The notes: generated by a model not told the origin, from the letters alone. Counted from the first letter of the stretch, positions 1 to 10,281 are shown. The stretch: DNA of 50,533 nucleotides from Willaertia magna (GCA_902984215.1 CADWAF010000514.1:1-50533); one strand, 5' to 3'. A program made the numbers and translations.

Positions 1-1
1 A

Positions 2-3000
2 ATGTCGGATTCATCGAATAATAGTGGAGAACAAATTATACAAGGTTCCCCTTCATCTTTAGAAAATATAATACAATCATATGGGTATGGTATAAGTAGA
101 GGACAAGGTATAGAACAAGAAAGAATAGAAACAATATTAGAAGGTTTAAAAGATGATAGCAATGATATAAGACAATTAGATGCAGTATCCGAACTATGTA
201 ATTTAGTCTCCGTTTCAAATGAATCAACTTTAAGTAGGATGCAAGTTGATAAATTTGTCCCGCCATTACTTGATTTATTACAAAGAATGGAAAACTATGA
301 TTTAATGGTATTTAGTGCAAGAACTTTAAATTTTTTGATGGATATCTTTCCAGCAAGTTGTAGTTATGTAGTTTCTGGTGGAGGTATCAATGTTTTAGCA
401 AGTAAAATTTTAGTAATTGAATATATTGATTTAGCAGAGATTGCTTTACAATGTATTGAACATTTATCACATCAATATGCACAAGCTTTATTACAAGAAG
501 GTGTTTTAATGGCATCTTTAACTTATATTGACTTTTTTAGTATGAGTATGCAAAAGAAGATTTTAAAAATTGCTTCAAATTTATGTAAAGCAGTTAAAAA
601 TTCAAATTATGATATGATATGTGATGTACTTCCATCTATTTCACGTTTTTTATCTAGTTCAGAAACTCCAATGATTGAAAATGCTATTGTATGTTTAACT
701 CGTATTGTAAATCCATTTGTTCATGATGAAGATAAATTAGAACAGATTTGTAATAATTCTTCATTAATTGAACAATCTGTAGAATTATTATCAAATGATA
801 AACTTCCAAAATCAACAATTAGTCATGTACTTAGATTATTAAAGACTATTGCTTATTCTAAAAAGACAGCTATTAATTTACATGAAAAGGGAATAGTAAT
901 GCTACTATCAGGTTTAATTTCACAAGATAGAAGTTATCATGATTATTTACCTGATATTTTATCACTATTACAGGCTTTACTTCCAAGAATACCTAGAACT
1001 CATGAACTTGTATGTCAAATGTCTCATGCCAATAGAAAGAAATTATTAGCTAGAATGACTGGTGTAAAACCACCAAATAGTGATTCTATTCCTGAACCAC
1101 CACAAAACTCTAATGAGGGAGGGAAATTGGCAAGTGTTTTTGAAGAACAACCATATTTATTACAAAACATGTCAGAAGTTATTCTTGAACCTTTAATTAC
1201 ACTTTTTTCATCAAATCACAATGAACACATTGCCGGTACCATTTTACAAATAATAGGTACTATTCTTCATTATTCGTCACCAGAAGTATTAACAGAAAGT
1301 TTAAGGAATATTCCATTTTCTACATTTTTAGCTTCATTATTAGCTAGTGATGATTTATTGAAAGTTGGAACTGCTTTACAAATGGTAGAAACTTTATCTA
1401 TAAAATTATCAGAAATATTTGATTCCTACTTTTTAAGGGAAGGAGTTATTAATCAAATAAAGAAAATTGGAGGAAGAGAACCTCATGATCAAAAAGAAGA
1501 GTTAATGTTAGAAAAGATGAAAAAGAAGATTAAGGAAGCTTATCAAAAGGCTGAAAAGGAAAGAAAGGAAAAGGAAGAAAAGATGAAGAAGGACGCTATT
1601 GAAAAGAATAAAAGAATTCAAGAAAAGAAAGAAAAGGTAAATGTCAAGGAAGAAAATAGTAGTAGCAGTAGTGAAGAAGAAACAATAGTTGACCCAGAAA
1701 CAATTAGCGTTGCATGGACTGAGCCTTATGTGGAACCACCAAAGGTTCCAAAGGCTTCTAAATATTCTGGTAAACAAAAATCTAATTTAAAGAATTTTGA
1801 ATTAGTTTCATTTGTTGTTACCAAAGCACAACTTCTTTTAGATGAGTATACTGATAGAACAAAAGAATCTAAGATGGAAAGTCCTAATGCTTTGAAATTA
1901 AAGGATATTGGTCAAAAATTGGTAGACTTTGTTGAAAATCCTTCTATTGTTGAGGAAGAAGATATTATTAAGGATTTGAGAGAAGTTATATTTGAAGGAG
2001 TGTCGAATTATGAGTTATTGAACAGTAATATTATTCATTCTATTTTAGTTTATCTATCAAAGATTAATGGTAAAACAACTAGCTCCATAAGAATGCAAAG
2101 AATTTTCCTATTTTGTAAATTATTTGATTCAGAATATAAAGGGAAGATTTCAATATCTCCTTACAGAAGAAGAAGATCCTCTGTTTCAGAATTAGCAACG
2201 TTTATAAGCACTAATGACATTGACCCAACAAAGGTTACTTATTTAGCAGAGTTCGTAAGAAAACTACAAGACGTTTTAACTTCAGTTGAAAACTTCAATT
2301 TAAATGTATCAGAGACAAACTCTTTAATTACTGGTATTTCCACCGTTTTAAATAAGCTTATGAAAGGATTCACATTATCTCTTACAAATAAGGATACAAA
2401 TCAAACAGTTCAAATAACAGTATATCCTCTTAACACAGTTAAAGAAGTTTGTTCAATGATTGAAGAGTCACTAGCTAAACAAAATAACGAAAATAATGAG
2501 GAAACTGTAGAAACTACAACAAGAAACGATACAAGTTATTTCCATGTCGACGAAAGTGAGGAAGATGATTATGTAGGTCCAAATAATACAGTAGAAATTG
2601 AGACACCACAACAAGAAAGAAATTATGAATTTTTAAACAATGCTGAAGTAGATGAGGAAGAAAAAACAGAAGATGAGAAAACCGAATTTGAATTATTATA
2701 TAATGGAAAGAAGTTACTTGGTGATATGTACATCTTTGAAGCTTTCTTTAAGTTTTCAAACCACCAACACCCTTCTTCCCTCAATTTATGGGATAGTACT
2801 CAAAACATGAATTTCGTAAAGAAAGAAAGCACCAATGACATGGATACTAGTGAAGATAATATTTCTACTGAATCTTTATTAAACAAAACAAAAGAAGAAA
2901 TTGTTTTGGAAAGAATTTTAGATTTTAATTTCCTTTTATTATTTAAAAAAGAAGAAGGTATTGACAAAGATGCAATAGAGATTTTAGAATTATTAAGGAT

Positions 3001-4555
3001 TATGCATGGATTATCTAAGAATGCGCCTACTCTTCCACATACTGAAGGTGTACTCAAACCTTTACTTCCACCAAGAGAATTTATTAATCCTAGATTAGCA
3101 TCTAAACTTGTAAGATTTATTCAAGACCCATATTATTTATTTGGACATTGTTTACCTGATTGGATATCTGTGCTCATGGAGCATTGTCACTTTTTATTTA
3201 CAACAGAGATTAGAACTTTATATTTCGATTTGACAACAAAAGGAATTGCTCGTGCTATACAAACTATTCAAAGTAGACAAACTAAAACTAATGATTTAAT
3301 TAATCATCATCAAAGAAGAGGAAGACTCATCCACATCAACAAGCAAAAGATTAAACTTGCAAGAGAACCTAATTTATTGGAAAGTGCTTACAAGGCCTTA
3401 ATACATGAAAATCCAACAAAACGTGTTCTAGAATTTGAATTTAAAGATGAGATAGGTACTGGACAAGGACCAACTATGGAATTCTTTACAATAGTTTCTA
3501 AAGAATTACAACTTGTTGGTTTAGATATTTTCAAAGATGATTTTGTAGGAGAGGTAGATATTAAGAGTGACAATGAAAGACTTGTTGAGACAAAAACTGG
3601 ATTATATCCAAAATTAAAAAAATATAATGATGGAAAGATTGACACTAAAGATTTTAATGTATTTTACTTTATGGGCAAATTTATTGGACGTGCTGTTTTA
3701 GATGGTAGAATTCTTGATTTACCATTTTCGGATGCTTTATTAAAGTTAATGAGAGGTGATGAATTAACGTATTATGATATTGAGAATATAGATCCAACAT
3801 TATTCCAACAATTAGAAAGATTGAATAAAATGATTAAGAGATATAAAGAAATTAAGACTACAGTTGATGATATTGAAGAACAAAAGAAATTAATTGATGA
3901 AATGACATTAGACAATGATGGAAAGACAAAACTTGAATATTTGTGTATGACGTTTACAGTAATTGGTACAGACATTGAATTGGTTGATGGAGGAAAAGAT
4001 AAAGAAGTAACTATTGAAAATTTAGAAGAATACTTAAATTTATTGATTCGTTTTATTACAAAAGATGGTGTAATACAACAAGTGAATGCATTAAAATCTG
4101 GATTTAATTCTATCTTCCAAAATGATGGTCTTCAAAAATTACGTATTTTCACTATTAAAGAGTTAAGTGATTTATTAGTGGGATGTGATGAAGAATGGAC
4201 AGAAGAATTATTGTTGGATGCTACCAAATCAGACCATGGTTATACCCATTCCTCTAGAGCAGTTAAATTATTATTTAAGGTAATGTTAACAATGACACCA
4301 ACAGAAAAGAGGGATTTCTTGAGATTTGTAACTGGTGCACCTCGTTTACCAGCTGGAGGAATTAGAAGTTTAAGACCTAAATTAACTATTGTTCTTAAGA
4401 AACCAGAAAGTGGCAAATCACCAGATCAATACTTACCAAGTGTTATGACTTGTACTAATTACTTGAAATTACCAGAATACTCAAATGAACAAGTATTGAG
4501 AGAGCAACTATTTAAGGCAATTTCTGAAGGTCAAAATGCATTCTTGTTAAGTTAA
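2..4555 (+). CDS. HECT-type E3 ubiquitin ligase, UFD4/TRIP12-like
   Basis: This protein of 1517 residues should take ubiquitin from an E2 onto a catalytic cysteine and pass it to substrate lysines. The N-terminal third (about 40-480) is a helical ARM-like repeat region of the kind seen in UFD4/TRIP12. A highly charged Lys/Glu stretch follows at about 500-550, then acidic linkers. The HECT domain runs from about residue 1120 to the end and is recognisable by the GTGQGPTMEFF motif, the late TCTNYLKLPEYS motif with catalytic Cys1484, and the usual short tail after it. The ORF is intronless and ends in TAA. The ATG is the second base of the window, so an upstream exon cannot be excluded. ARM repeats plus HECT favour UFD4/TRIP12 over HUWE1 or NEDD4 types, since there are no WW or C2 domains. 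The 3' end converges on Rab21, about 200 bp away. Confidence 0.93.
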   Translation: MSDSSNNSGEQIIQGSPSSLENIIQSYGYGISRGQGIEQERIETILEGLKDDSNDIRQLDAVSELCNLVSVSNESTLSRMQVDKFVPPLLDLLQRMENYDLMVFSARTLNFLMDIFPASCSYVVSGGGINVLASKILVIEYIDLAEIALQCIEHLSHQYAQALLQEGVLMASLTYIDFFSMSMQKKILKIASNLCKAVKNSNYDMICDVLPSISRFLSSSETPMIENAIVCLTRIVNPFVHDEDKLEQICNNSSLIEQSVELLSNDKLPKSTISHVLRLLKTIAYSKKTAINLHEKGIVMLLSGLISQDRSYHDYLPDILSLLQALLPRIPRTHELVCQMSHANRKKLLARMTGVKPPNSDSIPEPPQNSNEGGKLASVFEEQPYLLQNMSEVILEPLITLFSSNHNEHIAGTILQIIGTILHYSSPEVLTESLRNIPFSTFLASLLASDDLLKVGTALQMVETLSIKLSEIFDSYFLREGVINQIKKIGGREPHDQKEELMLEKMKKKIKEAYQKAEKERKEKEEKMKKDAIEKNKRIQEKKEKVNVKEENSSSSSEEETIVDPETISVAWTEPYVEPPKVPKASKYSGKQKSNLKNFELVSFVVTKAQLLLDEYTDRTKESKMESPNALKLKDIGQKLVDFVENPSIVEEEDIIKDLREVIFEGVSNYELLNSNIIHSILVYLSKINGKTTSSIRMQRIFLFCKLFDSEYKGKISISPYRRRRSSVSELATFISTNDIDPTKVTYLAEFVRKLQDVLTSVENFNLNVSETNSLITGISTVLNKLMKGFTLSLTNKDTNQTVQITVYPLNTVKEVCSMIEESLAKQNNENNEETVETTTRNDTSYFHVDESEEDDYVGPNNTVEIETPQQERNYEFLNNAEVDEEEKTEDEKTEFELLYNGKKLLGDMYIFEAFFKFSNHQHPSSLNLWDSTQNMNFVKKESTNDMDTSEDNISTESLLNKTKEEIVLERILDFNFLLLFKKEEGIDKDAIEILELLRIMHGLSKNAPTLPHTEGVLKPLLPPREFINPRLASKLVRFIQDPYYLFGHCLPDWISVLMEHCHFLFTTEIRTLYFDLTTKGIARAIQTIQSRQTKTNDLINHHQRRGRLIHINKQKIKLAREPNLLESAYKALIHENPTKRVLEFEFKDEIGTGQGPTMEFFTIVSKELQLVGLDIFKDDFVGEVDIKSDNERLVETKTGLYPKLKKYNDGKIDTKDFNVFYFMGKFIGRAVLDGRILDLPFSDALLKLMRGDELTYYDIENIDPTLFQQLERLNKMIKRYKEIKTTVDDIEEQKKLIDEMTLDNDGKTKLEYLCMTFTVIGTDIELVDGGKDKEVTIENLEEYLNLLIRFITKDGVIQQVNALKSGFNSIFQNDGLQKLRIFTIKELSDLLVGCDEEWTEELLLDATKSDHGYTHSSRAVKLLFKVMLTMTPTEKRDFLRFVTGAPRLPAGGIRSLRPKLTIVLKKPESGKSPDQYLPSVMTCTNYLKLPEYSNEQVLREQLFKAISEGQNAFLLS

Positions 4556-4759
4556 GGTTCATTTGACTTCGAGTTGGTCAATTGGTTGGATAAGGAATAA
4601 ACAGAACTCCATTTGGGAAGAAATAGATTGTTACAAAAAGTTCAAAACAATAACTTGCATTAATAAATAAATACACAAAACTTTGTCTAATAAATTTATC
4701 AGATTTTCATAAATATACATAAATAGTTGACAAAATGTAAATAAAAATAGCTATTAAAC

Positions 4760-5473
4760 CTATTTACAACATTTTCCGTTATTGTTATTGTTCTTGTTTG
4801 GTTCAGTATCTTGTTCAATAACTACACCTGTAATTCTAGAACTTGATCGAACATGATTATTATCATTTCCTCTAATTGAATTTGTTCTTGATAACGGTGA
4901 TTGATCTTTCATCTTCTTTTCTATAATTCGTTTCGTTAAATCTAAGAAAGATTCCGTAACATTTTTATTTGCTTTAGCACTTGTTAATAAATGTGTTGCT
5001 CCAACACTTTCTGCATATTCAACTGCTGTTTCTTCCGAAACTTGTCGTTGTTTAATCATATCACATTTATTTCCGGCAATTGTAATAACAATATCATCAT
5101 TTAATACTTTCTTTAATTCCTTCACCCAATTCTTTGCTCTTTCAAAAGTATCTTGATCTGTTATATCATATACTAATAATGCTCCATCTGCATTTCTATA
5201 ATAAATTGGTCCTAACGCATGAAATCGCTTAAAATTAAATTAAATAAATGATAAATAAATTAAAAAACCTACTTCTTGTCCTGCTGTATCCCAAACACTC
5301 AAAGTTACATTTTGTTCTCCTATTTTAATATCTTTTTGTAAATATGTAGCTTGTATAGTGGAAGGTTGTTGTCCGTCGAATATATCCTTTATAAAACGTA
5401 AAGTTAAAGATGTTTTACCAACTCTTCCTTCTCCTAATAAAACGATTTTAAAATTTTGTTTTTTATTACTCAT
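4760..5473 (-). CDS. rab21: Rab21-like small GTPase (two exons)
   Basis: This is a small GTPase of early endosome and phagosome traffic. Exon 1 is 5473-5273 and exon 2 is 5227-4760, joined across a 45-bp GT-AG intron (5228-5272) that falls exactly between DTAGQE and RFHALGP, giving 222 residues. The P-loop GEGRVGKTS, switch [20 protein letters not shown], base-recognition motif NKCD and SAK motif are all intact. The RFHALGPIYYR and WVKEL..YAESVGA signatures are those of Rab21 rather than Rab5 or Rab22. The tail is Asn-rich and ends GKCCK, so two cysteines are available for geranylgeranylation in a slightly unusual CCx position. The gene converges on the HECT ligase gene. The subfamily call rests on motif recognition, without a tree. 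Confidence 0.9.
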
Positions 5474-5972
5474 TCTTCTTGTTTTTCTTACTTTCTTGCT
5501 GTTGTTGTTTCAAAAGGCTTGTTGTTCAAGAAGGCTTCTAAATAAAAAATTTACGGAAAAAAAAATTTGGCCCAATAAACGATCTAGATTTTTTTTTTGT
5601 AATTTTTTTTTTAATTTAAAAAAGAAAGACCGGAGAGAAACCCCTTGTTGCCTGACAGTCAGCCAAATAGCAAGCTGGATGTTTCTTTAACCACGTAACC
5701 TATTGATATTTAAGAATTAGGTCGCTTTGGAACTTCTATTGCAACGATATATATGTTAATAAGATGTGATTAATAATTCCAAAAGCCTTTTATTTATTTA
5801 ATAATTATGTTTATAATTATTATTGTAATAATTATTGTACCAAAAGCCTTTTATTTATTTAATAATTATGTTTATCAAAGTTATTTTAATTGTTAAGAGT
5901 GTAAAAATGGCTTTTACAATTATTATGGTTTTTAATTATTATAATTATTATTGTAATAATTATTGTAATAAT
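5474..5972. other. Intergenic region upstream of Rab21 with short tandem repeats
   Basis: About 500 bp lie between the Rab21 start and the end of the next gene. The region contains T-rich runs at about 5590-5620, a short palindrome CTGACAGTCAG near 5651, and the two repeat families listed separately. No ORF with coding character or RNA gene was seen; the longest open frame only runs antisense through Rab21 exon 1. Confidence 0.6.
5779..5875. repeat. 36-bp perfect direct repeat, two copies
   Basis: A 36-bp unit beginning CCAAAAGCCTTTTATTTATT occurs at 5779-5814 and again, identical, at 5840-5875. The spacer is a 27-bp AT-rich palindrome-like stretch (5813-5839) that itself recurs perfectly at 5941-5967. 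The arrangement suggests recent slippage or duplication in non-coding sequence. No function is evident. Confidence 0.85.
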
Positions 5973-7526
5973 TTATATAACTGGTTTCATTTTAAAATGT
6001 TGTAAATGATAAAATCTTTTTCTAATATAACATTCAAATAATTTTACAATTTTCTTTTCCAATAAAGTTAAATTATTATCTTTAAATTTTTCCAATTCAA
6101 TCATCTCAATAGTTTTATATTTAATTACTATTGAATAAATATTTTTATTTTCAATTAATAATTTCTTTAAAGGTGATTTTTCTTTTTTACAATAAATTTT
6201 AAATTTCTTTTCAAAAGCAAAATTATTTAACTCATATTCTTTAAATAAATCTAAAAAAGAATCTAAAGTTGGTTTAAAATATTTTGTTGGTCTCCAATGT
6301 AATAAACCTTCATGAATAACTAATTCTCTTAAAGATTTCATTTGCGTTAAAATTTTTAAGAAATCAAATTTTCCCGCCAATGTAATAAAATTAGATTTAG
6401 TTAACATTAATTTATAAATATTTGATTGTAATAATAATTTTTCTGATCCTCCAATTAACATAAAATCACCTTTTAAATATTTTATACCTGTTTGTATAAT
6501 TTGTTTTAAAAGACTTTCTTTATCAAAAACAATACTTAAATTACTACATGGTTGTGGTATAATTTTAATACTTTTTAATTTACTAATTTTTTTATTTAAT
6601 TCTTGTAAATGTGGTACACCTAAACCAAAACTATTAGATGAATCAAATTGATGATTATTTTTATAAATTTTATCATTTAAATAAATAACTAAATTTCTTA
6701 AAAATTTAAATTCTTTTAATAAATTTGTAATTGAATAATGTGTATGATATCCACCACGTATCTCAATTGAATAAATTTTAGGTAAATATTTTTTAAATAA
6801 TTTAATTAAATCATCTAATTTTTCATTATTATTTTCTATAACAAATGTTAAATGTTTTATATTTGGAAAGAATGTAAATAATTGAAATATTTGTTCTCTT
6901 TCTTGTATCGTTTTTTCATGAAAACAAATTGATTTTATTAAAGATCTTAATTGTTGTGATTTTATTGTATCTTTAAATATAGAGATACCATATTTATATT
7001 CCTGGTTTGTAAAGAAGTTAAAGAAATAATTATATGTATTTTCTCTTAATGGTAATTTATGTAAATAAATACTTTCTAATTCTTTACCAAATAAAGAATT
7101 TCTTTTTATAAATGTTTCATTTAAAAATCTAAAATTATTTAAAAAACTTTTAGAATTAAAATTAAATTTTAAAATATTTAATTTAATAAATGTGACTTTA
7201 AAAAATAAATCATTCATTAATAATTTATAATAATTTAAAAAATAAATTTCATCAATTGAGTTTTCTAAATAAAATTTACAAATTTTAATATTTGGATAAA
7301 TCATTATTAATTTAGAAGTTATATTTTCCTTTTTAATATTCTTTTTTCTTGCAAATATTTCAAAAAATAATGATACCTTAGTTTTTATATTTGTTTTATA
7401 TAAAATATTATCAAAATATTTGTATGATTCAGCAATCTTAATTTCAAGATAGGGTTGAAAATACAAAATGCGTTGTATTAATTCTTGTGGTAAATCGGAA
7501 AAGGTAAAATGTTTCCTACGACTCAT
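5973..7526 (-). CDS. F-box-like/leucine-rich protein, function unknown
   Basis: The protein has 517 residues and starts MSRRKHFTF. Residues 8-30 (FSDLPQELIQRILYFQP) look like the first helix of an F-box, which would bind Skp1 in an SCF ubiquitin ligase. The rest is rich in Leu, Phe, Asn and Lys, with irregular leucine-rich segments (for example LKSLRELVIHEGLLHW-like strands near residues 385-405) but no clean repeat period. No enzyme motif, signal peptide or membrane segment is visible. It is intronless. The divergent neighbour 335 bp away is also an F-box/LRR protein, so the pair may derive from one expanded family. The F-box assignment is by motif and is moderate; the substrate is unknown. 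Confidence 0.7.
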   Translation of the reverse strand: MSRRKHFTFSDLPQELIQRILYFQPYLEIKIAESYKYFDNILYKTNIKTKVSLFFEIFARKKNIKKENITSKLIMIYPNIKICKFYLENSIDEIYFLNYYKLLMNDLFFKVTFIKLNILKFNFNSKSFLNNFRFLNETFIKRNSLFGKELESIYLHKLPLRENTYNYFFNFFTNQEYKYGISIFKDTIKSQQLRSLIKSICFHEKTIQEREQIFQLFTFFPNIKHLTFVIENNNEKLDDLIKLFKKYLPKIYSIEIRGGYHTHYSITNLLKEFKFLRNLVIYLNDKIYKNNHQFDSSNSFGLGVPHLQELNKKISKLKSIKIIPQPCSNLSIVFDKESLLKQIIQTGIKYLKGDFMLIGGSEKLLLQSNIYKLMLTKSNFITLAGKFDFLKILTQMKSLRELVIHEGLLHWRPTKYFKPTLDSFLDLFKEYELNNFAFEKKFKIYCKKEKSPLKKLLIENKNIYSIVIKYKTIEMIELEKFKDNNLTLLEKKIVKLFECYIRKRFYHLQHFKMKPVI

Positions 7527-7861
7527 TTTTTTTTTATTTAATGCATTGTTTTATTATTCTTCTTATCGGAAGCTTGCAATTTTAAGAGGATGATGGATCA
7601 AGCCTTGTTGTTCTTTCCCGCTCTTTTTGAAGTGTTTTTTAAAACAAAAGCAGTAAAAGAAGAAAAGAATGCGTTTGACAGTCTGTCAAATGCTTGTTTG
7701 TTTCATTATTTACAGACTAATGTTATTTGATGGTATTAGGAACTAGCTTTAGGATTTGGATTCCTGGATTCAATAGGAGTACTGTTTTAATGGAAAATGT
7801 TACCTGTCGTTATCATTAATCCATCTATCAACTCTTTCAAAAACAAGCAACAAAAAAAATA
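7527..7861. promoter_or_regulatory. Divergent promoter region between two F-box genes
   Basis: This 335-bp spacer separates two divergently transcribed F-box-like genes. It holds a TTTCCCGC element (7614-7621), which resembles an E2F site. It also holds a near-perfect inverted repeat at 7671-7693, with arms TTTGACA and TGTCAAA around GTC. No coding sequence is seen. Promoter function is inferred from position only. Confidence 0.4.
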
Positions 7862-9403
7862 ATGCCACTAGTATTCCTATTGACATCTCTTCTTTTAATT
7901 GTCTTTCCTATCTGTTTTCTATTCTATTTATTTAAAAGTAGAAATAAAAAACCAATTAAAAACTATTATGCATTACAACTTTGTGATGATGAATGGAAAC
8001 ATATCTTTAGTTTCCTAAATGTAAGAAAAGATAACACAATCGCTTTAACTTCAAAACATTTTAAATCTTTATTTTATCAATTACCTGAATGGAAAAGATT
8101 ATTAAATTCACTTTCCTGTTCTCAATATAGACATTTATTAGATTGTGAAAGATATAAAAATAAATTATCTTCTATTGATTTATTTGTAGATAAAGAACTC
8201 AGAAGATGTATTCAATTAGATGATAATAATAATTTAAATAGTAGTAATAATAATAGCGATGTTTCTATTGATAATTTTTTACAAACAATTATTCATTTTT
8301 CAAAATTATTTCCAATTAGAGAAATGAAAATTACGATAAATATGTCAAATGTTAATAAAATTAAACAATTTTTTAGTTTATTTCAAAAATTTACAAAATT
8401 AAATAAATTAACAATTATAGAACCAACGTTTCAATCTTTAACAGAAATATCAATGGTTCAATTTATGAAATATTCATTATTACCTTTAATGGAAGATGAA
8501 CAAGATAAGAAGAGTAATTTACATAAACCTTTTCCAATTATTCCTTCTTTAAAATCTTTAAAAATTAATGGATTTTCATCAATTATAAGGAATGAAACTT
8601 TACAAAATTTATTTTATAGTAAAGAAAGTAAATTAGAAGATTTAGATTTAACAATGTGTTCGTTATTATCAGATCAATTATTTAAAAGTACAGTGGAGTT
8701 AAATCCACAATTTTTTAAACATTTAAAAGTACTTTCTTTAAATGGTTGTGTTAATATAAGTTTTCAATCGATTGCTTTAATTTTAACTTGTTTTTCTAGT
8801 AATTTAAAAGTATTGGATTTAAGTGGCGTAGGTTTTAATGATATTGATAATAATCAACTTGCAAAGATGGAAAGAAATTATTTATTTTTCCCATTATCTT
8901 TACAGAGTTTATATTTAGCTAGTTGCCATCCTTTAATTTATTATAAACATAATATTAAAGATTTAAAACATTTAATTTATTTAGATCTTTCACATAATTC
9001 AATTACAAATGAAATATTAATTGAAAGATTTTGTTATGAACATCAACATTGTCACAACATGATGATTGACGATTCTAACAATGATAATACCGATCCTACA
9101 ATTATCATGTTAAAAGGATGTGATAAATTTGATTTTGAAACACTAGAATCTCAATTTAAAAGGAAAGTATGTCTTTACTCTCAATTTATTAATTATGACG
9201 AATGGAACTCAGGAAGTAATAGAAATAAATTATTTGGTGACGATGATGATATTTCAATTAATCCATGTTATATCGTGGTTTATCAATTTGATGATAAAAT
9301 TATAAAACAAAATATAAAAGCACCAAAACCAAGCTTTGAAAGAAAACGTTTATCTCAAAAGAATAAACGTGTTTCTGCAAATTTAAATAGATCATTTCCT
9401 TAA
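7862..9403 (+). CDS. Membrane-anchored F-box/LRR protein
   Basis: The protein has 513 residues. Residues 1-25 form a very hydrophobic segment followed by the basic stretch KSRNKK, typical of a signal anchor that leaves the rest cytosolic. Residues 38-75 (LCDDEWKHIFSFLNVRKDNT...LTSKHFKSLF) match the F-box pattern. About five leucine-rich repeats of RNI/F-box-LRR type follow, such as LEDLDLTMCSLL, LKVLSLNGCVNIS, LKVLDLSGVGFND and LIYLDLSHNSIT. An SCF substrate receptor tethered to a membrane is the simplest reading. The C-terminal 60 residues are basic and low-complexity. The gene is intronless with a TAA stop. The substrate and the identity of the membrane cannot be told from sequence. Confidence 0.75.
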   Translation: MPLVFLLTSLLLIVFPICFLFYLFKSRNKKPIKNYYALQLCDDEWKHIFSFLNVRKDNTIALTSKHFKSLFYQLPEWKRLLNSLSCSQYRHLLDCERYKNKLSSIDLFVDKELRRCIQLDDNNNLNSSNNNSDVSIDNFLQTIIHFSKLFPIREMKITINMSNVNKIKQFFSLFQKFTKLNKLTIIEPTFQSLTEISMVQFMKYSLLPLMEDEQDKKSNLHKPFPIIPSLKSLKINGFSSIIRNETLQNLFYSKESKLEDLDLTMCSLLSDQLFKSTVELNPQFFKHLKVLSLNGCVNISFQSIALILTCFSSNLKVLDLSGVGFNDIDNNQLAKMERNYLFFPLSLQSLYLASCHPLIYYKHNIKDLKHLIYLDLSHNSITNEILIERFCYEHQHCHNMMIDDSNNDNTDPTIIMLKGCDKFDFETLESQFKRKVCLYSQFINYDEWNSGSNRNKLFGDDDDISINPCYIVVYQFDDKIIKQNIKAPKPSFERKRLSQKNKRVSANLNRSFP

Positions 9404-9442
9404 GTTATTATATTCATTACTAGCTTTAAAGAAAATTTAAAA

Positions 9443-9452
9443 TTTTCCCGCC
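9443..9452 (+). promoter_or_regulatory. E2F-like element TTTTCCCGCC upstream of the ARL6-like gene
   Basis: The sequence TTTTCCCGCC matches the E2F/DP consensus TTTSSCGC and lies about 28 bp upstream of the ATG in an AT-rich leader. A four-codon upstream ORF (ATG at 9462, stop at 9474-9476) follows it. Binding is inferred from the match and from similar sites in other promoters of the window. Confidence 0.35.
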
Positions 9453-9479
9453 ACTGTAGAGATGGAAAAAATATGAAAA

Positions 9480-10202
9480 ATGAAAATGCCCTTCTTTGAA
9501 ACGGTGTTGAAGAAAGTGGGATTGAGGAAACAAACATTGAGGATAATAGTGGTAGGCTTAGATGGTTCAGGGAAAAGTTCTATAGTAAGTTTTCTTTTGC
9601 TTAAATGATTTTTAGAATGTAGATGTTGAAAATTGTAGATAAACTTTTTAAAGCCTACTCATGAACAAGAATCAAATATTTTACCAACTGTAGGATTTAA
9701 AATTGAAGAATTTGTAAGAAATAACGTAAGTGTTATTTGCTTGTAGGAATGAGTGAACCAATATTCATAATTGAAGTATAACTGTAGAATATGCGATCTA
9801 GGAGGAATTGGGAAATACAGATCTATGTGGAAATACTTCTTTGACAAAGTAAACGGTATTCTATTTGTTATTGATTTTACCGATAAAAAAAGATTATGTA
9901 CAGCAAGAGATGAATTACATGAGTTATTAAAGAGTAAGAAATTACAAGGAGTGCCTGTATTGATATGTATAAATAAGATTGACCAAAAGGAAAATAATAT
10001 TTCGATTTCACAAATACAACAAATACTATCGATTGATGAACATACACAATCAAGGGAATGGAAAGTTGAAGGTACAAGTGCGAAAGAAGGAACAGCTGTA
10101 GAGGAGGCATTTCACTGGTTGGTTAATAGTGCCGCAACCTTTTTACAAAAACAAAAAGATGCAAAGAGAGAAATCATTGTAAATAATGAGATCACGAATT
10201 GA
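9480..10202 (+). CDS. ARF-like GTPase, ARL6/BBS3-like (three exons)
   Basis: Exons are 9480-9584, 9639-9725 and 9777-10202, joined across GT-AG introns of 54 and 51 bp, giving 205 residues. The P-loop is GLDGSGKSS, followed by IINFLKPTHEQESNILPTVGF, which closely parallels the ARL6 effector region (IINxLKP...ILPTxGF). ARL6 recruits the BBSome coat to ciliary membranes, and a flagellated amoeba would use it. Switch II reads CDLGGIGKYR, so the glutamine that normally follows GG is isoleucine, and intrinsic hydrolysis should be weak. The base-recognition motif is NKID and the SAK loop is present. There is no N-terminal glycine for myristoylation, as in ARL6-type proteins that use an amphipathic helix. 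The acceptor of intron 2 was chosen at 9776 because it restores the family spacing. ARL13 is an alternative. Confidence 0.75.
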
Positions 10203-10281
10203 ATCATTAACACAAGAACCTTAGTAAATAGTTAATTTGAGGCTTAAACTTTAAGTTTACAATGAAAACAACATTAAAAAA

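Noticed and set aside
5358..5690. 110-codon plus-strand ORF over Rab21 exon 1
   Set aside because: It is the antisense shadow of a well-supported Rab21 exon and begins inside it.
6371..6380. TTTTCCCGCC inside the F-box gene
   Set aside because: It matches the E2F-like element but lies in coding sequence, so it is not counted as regulatory.
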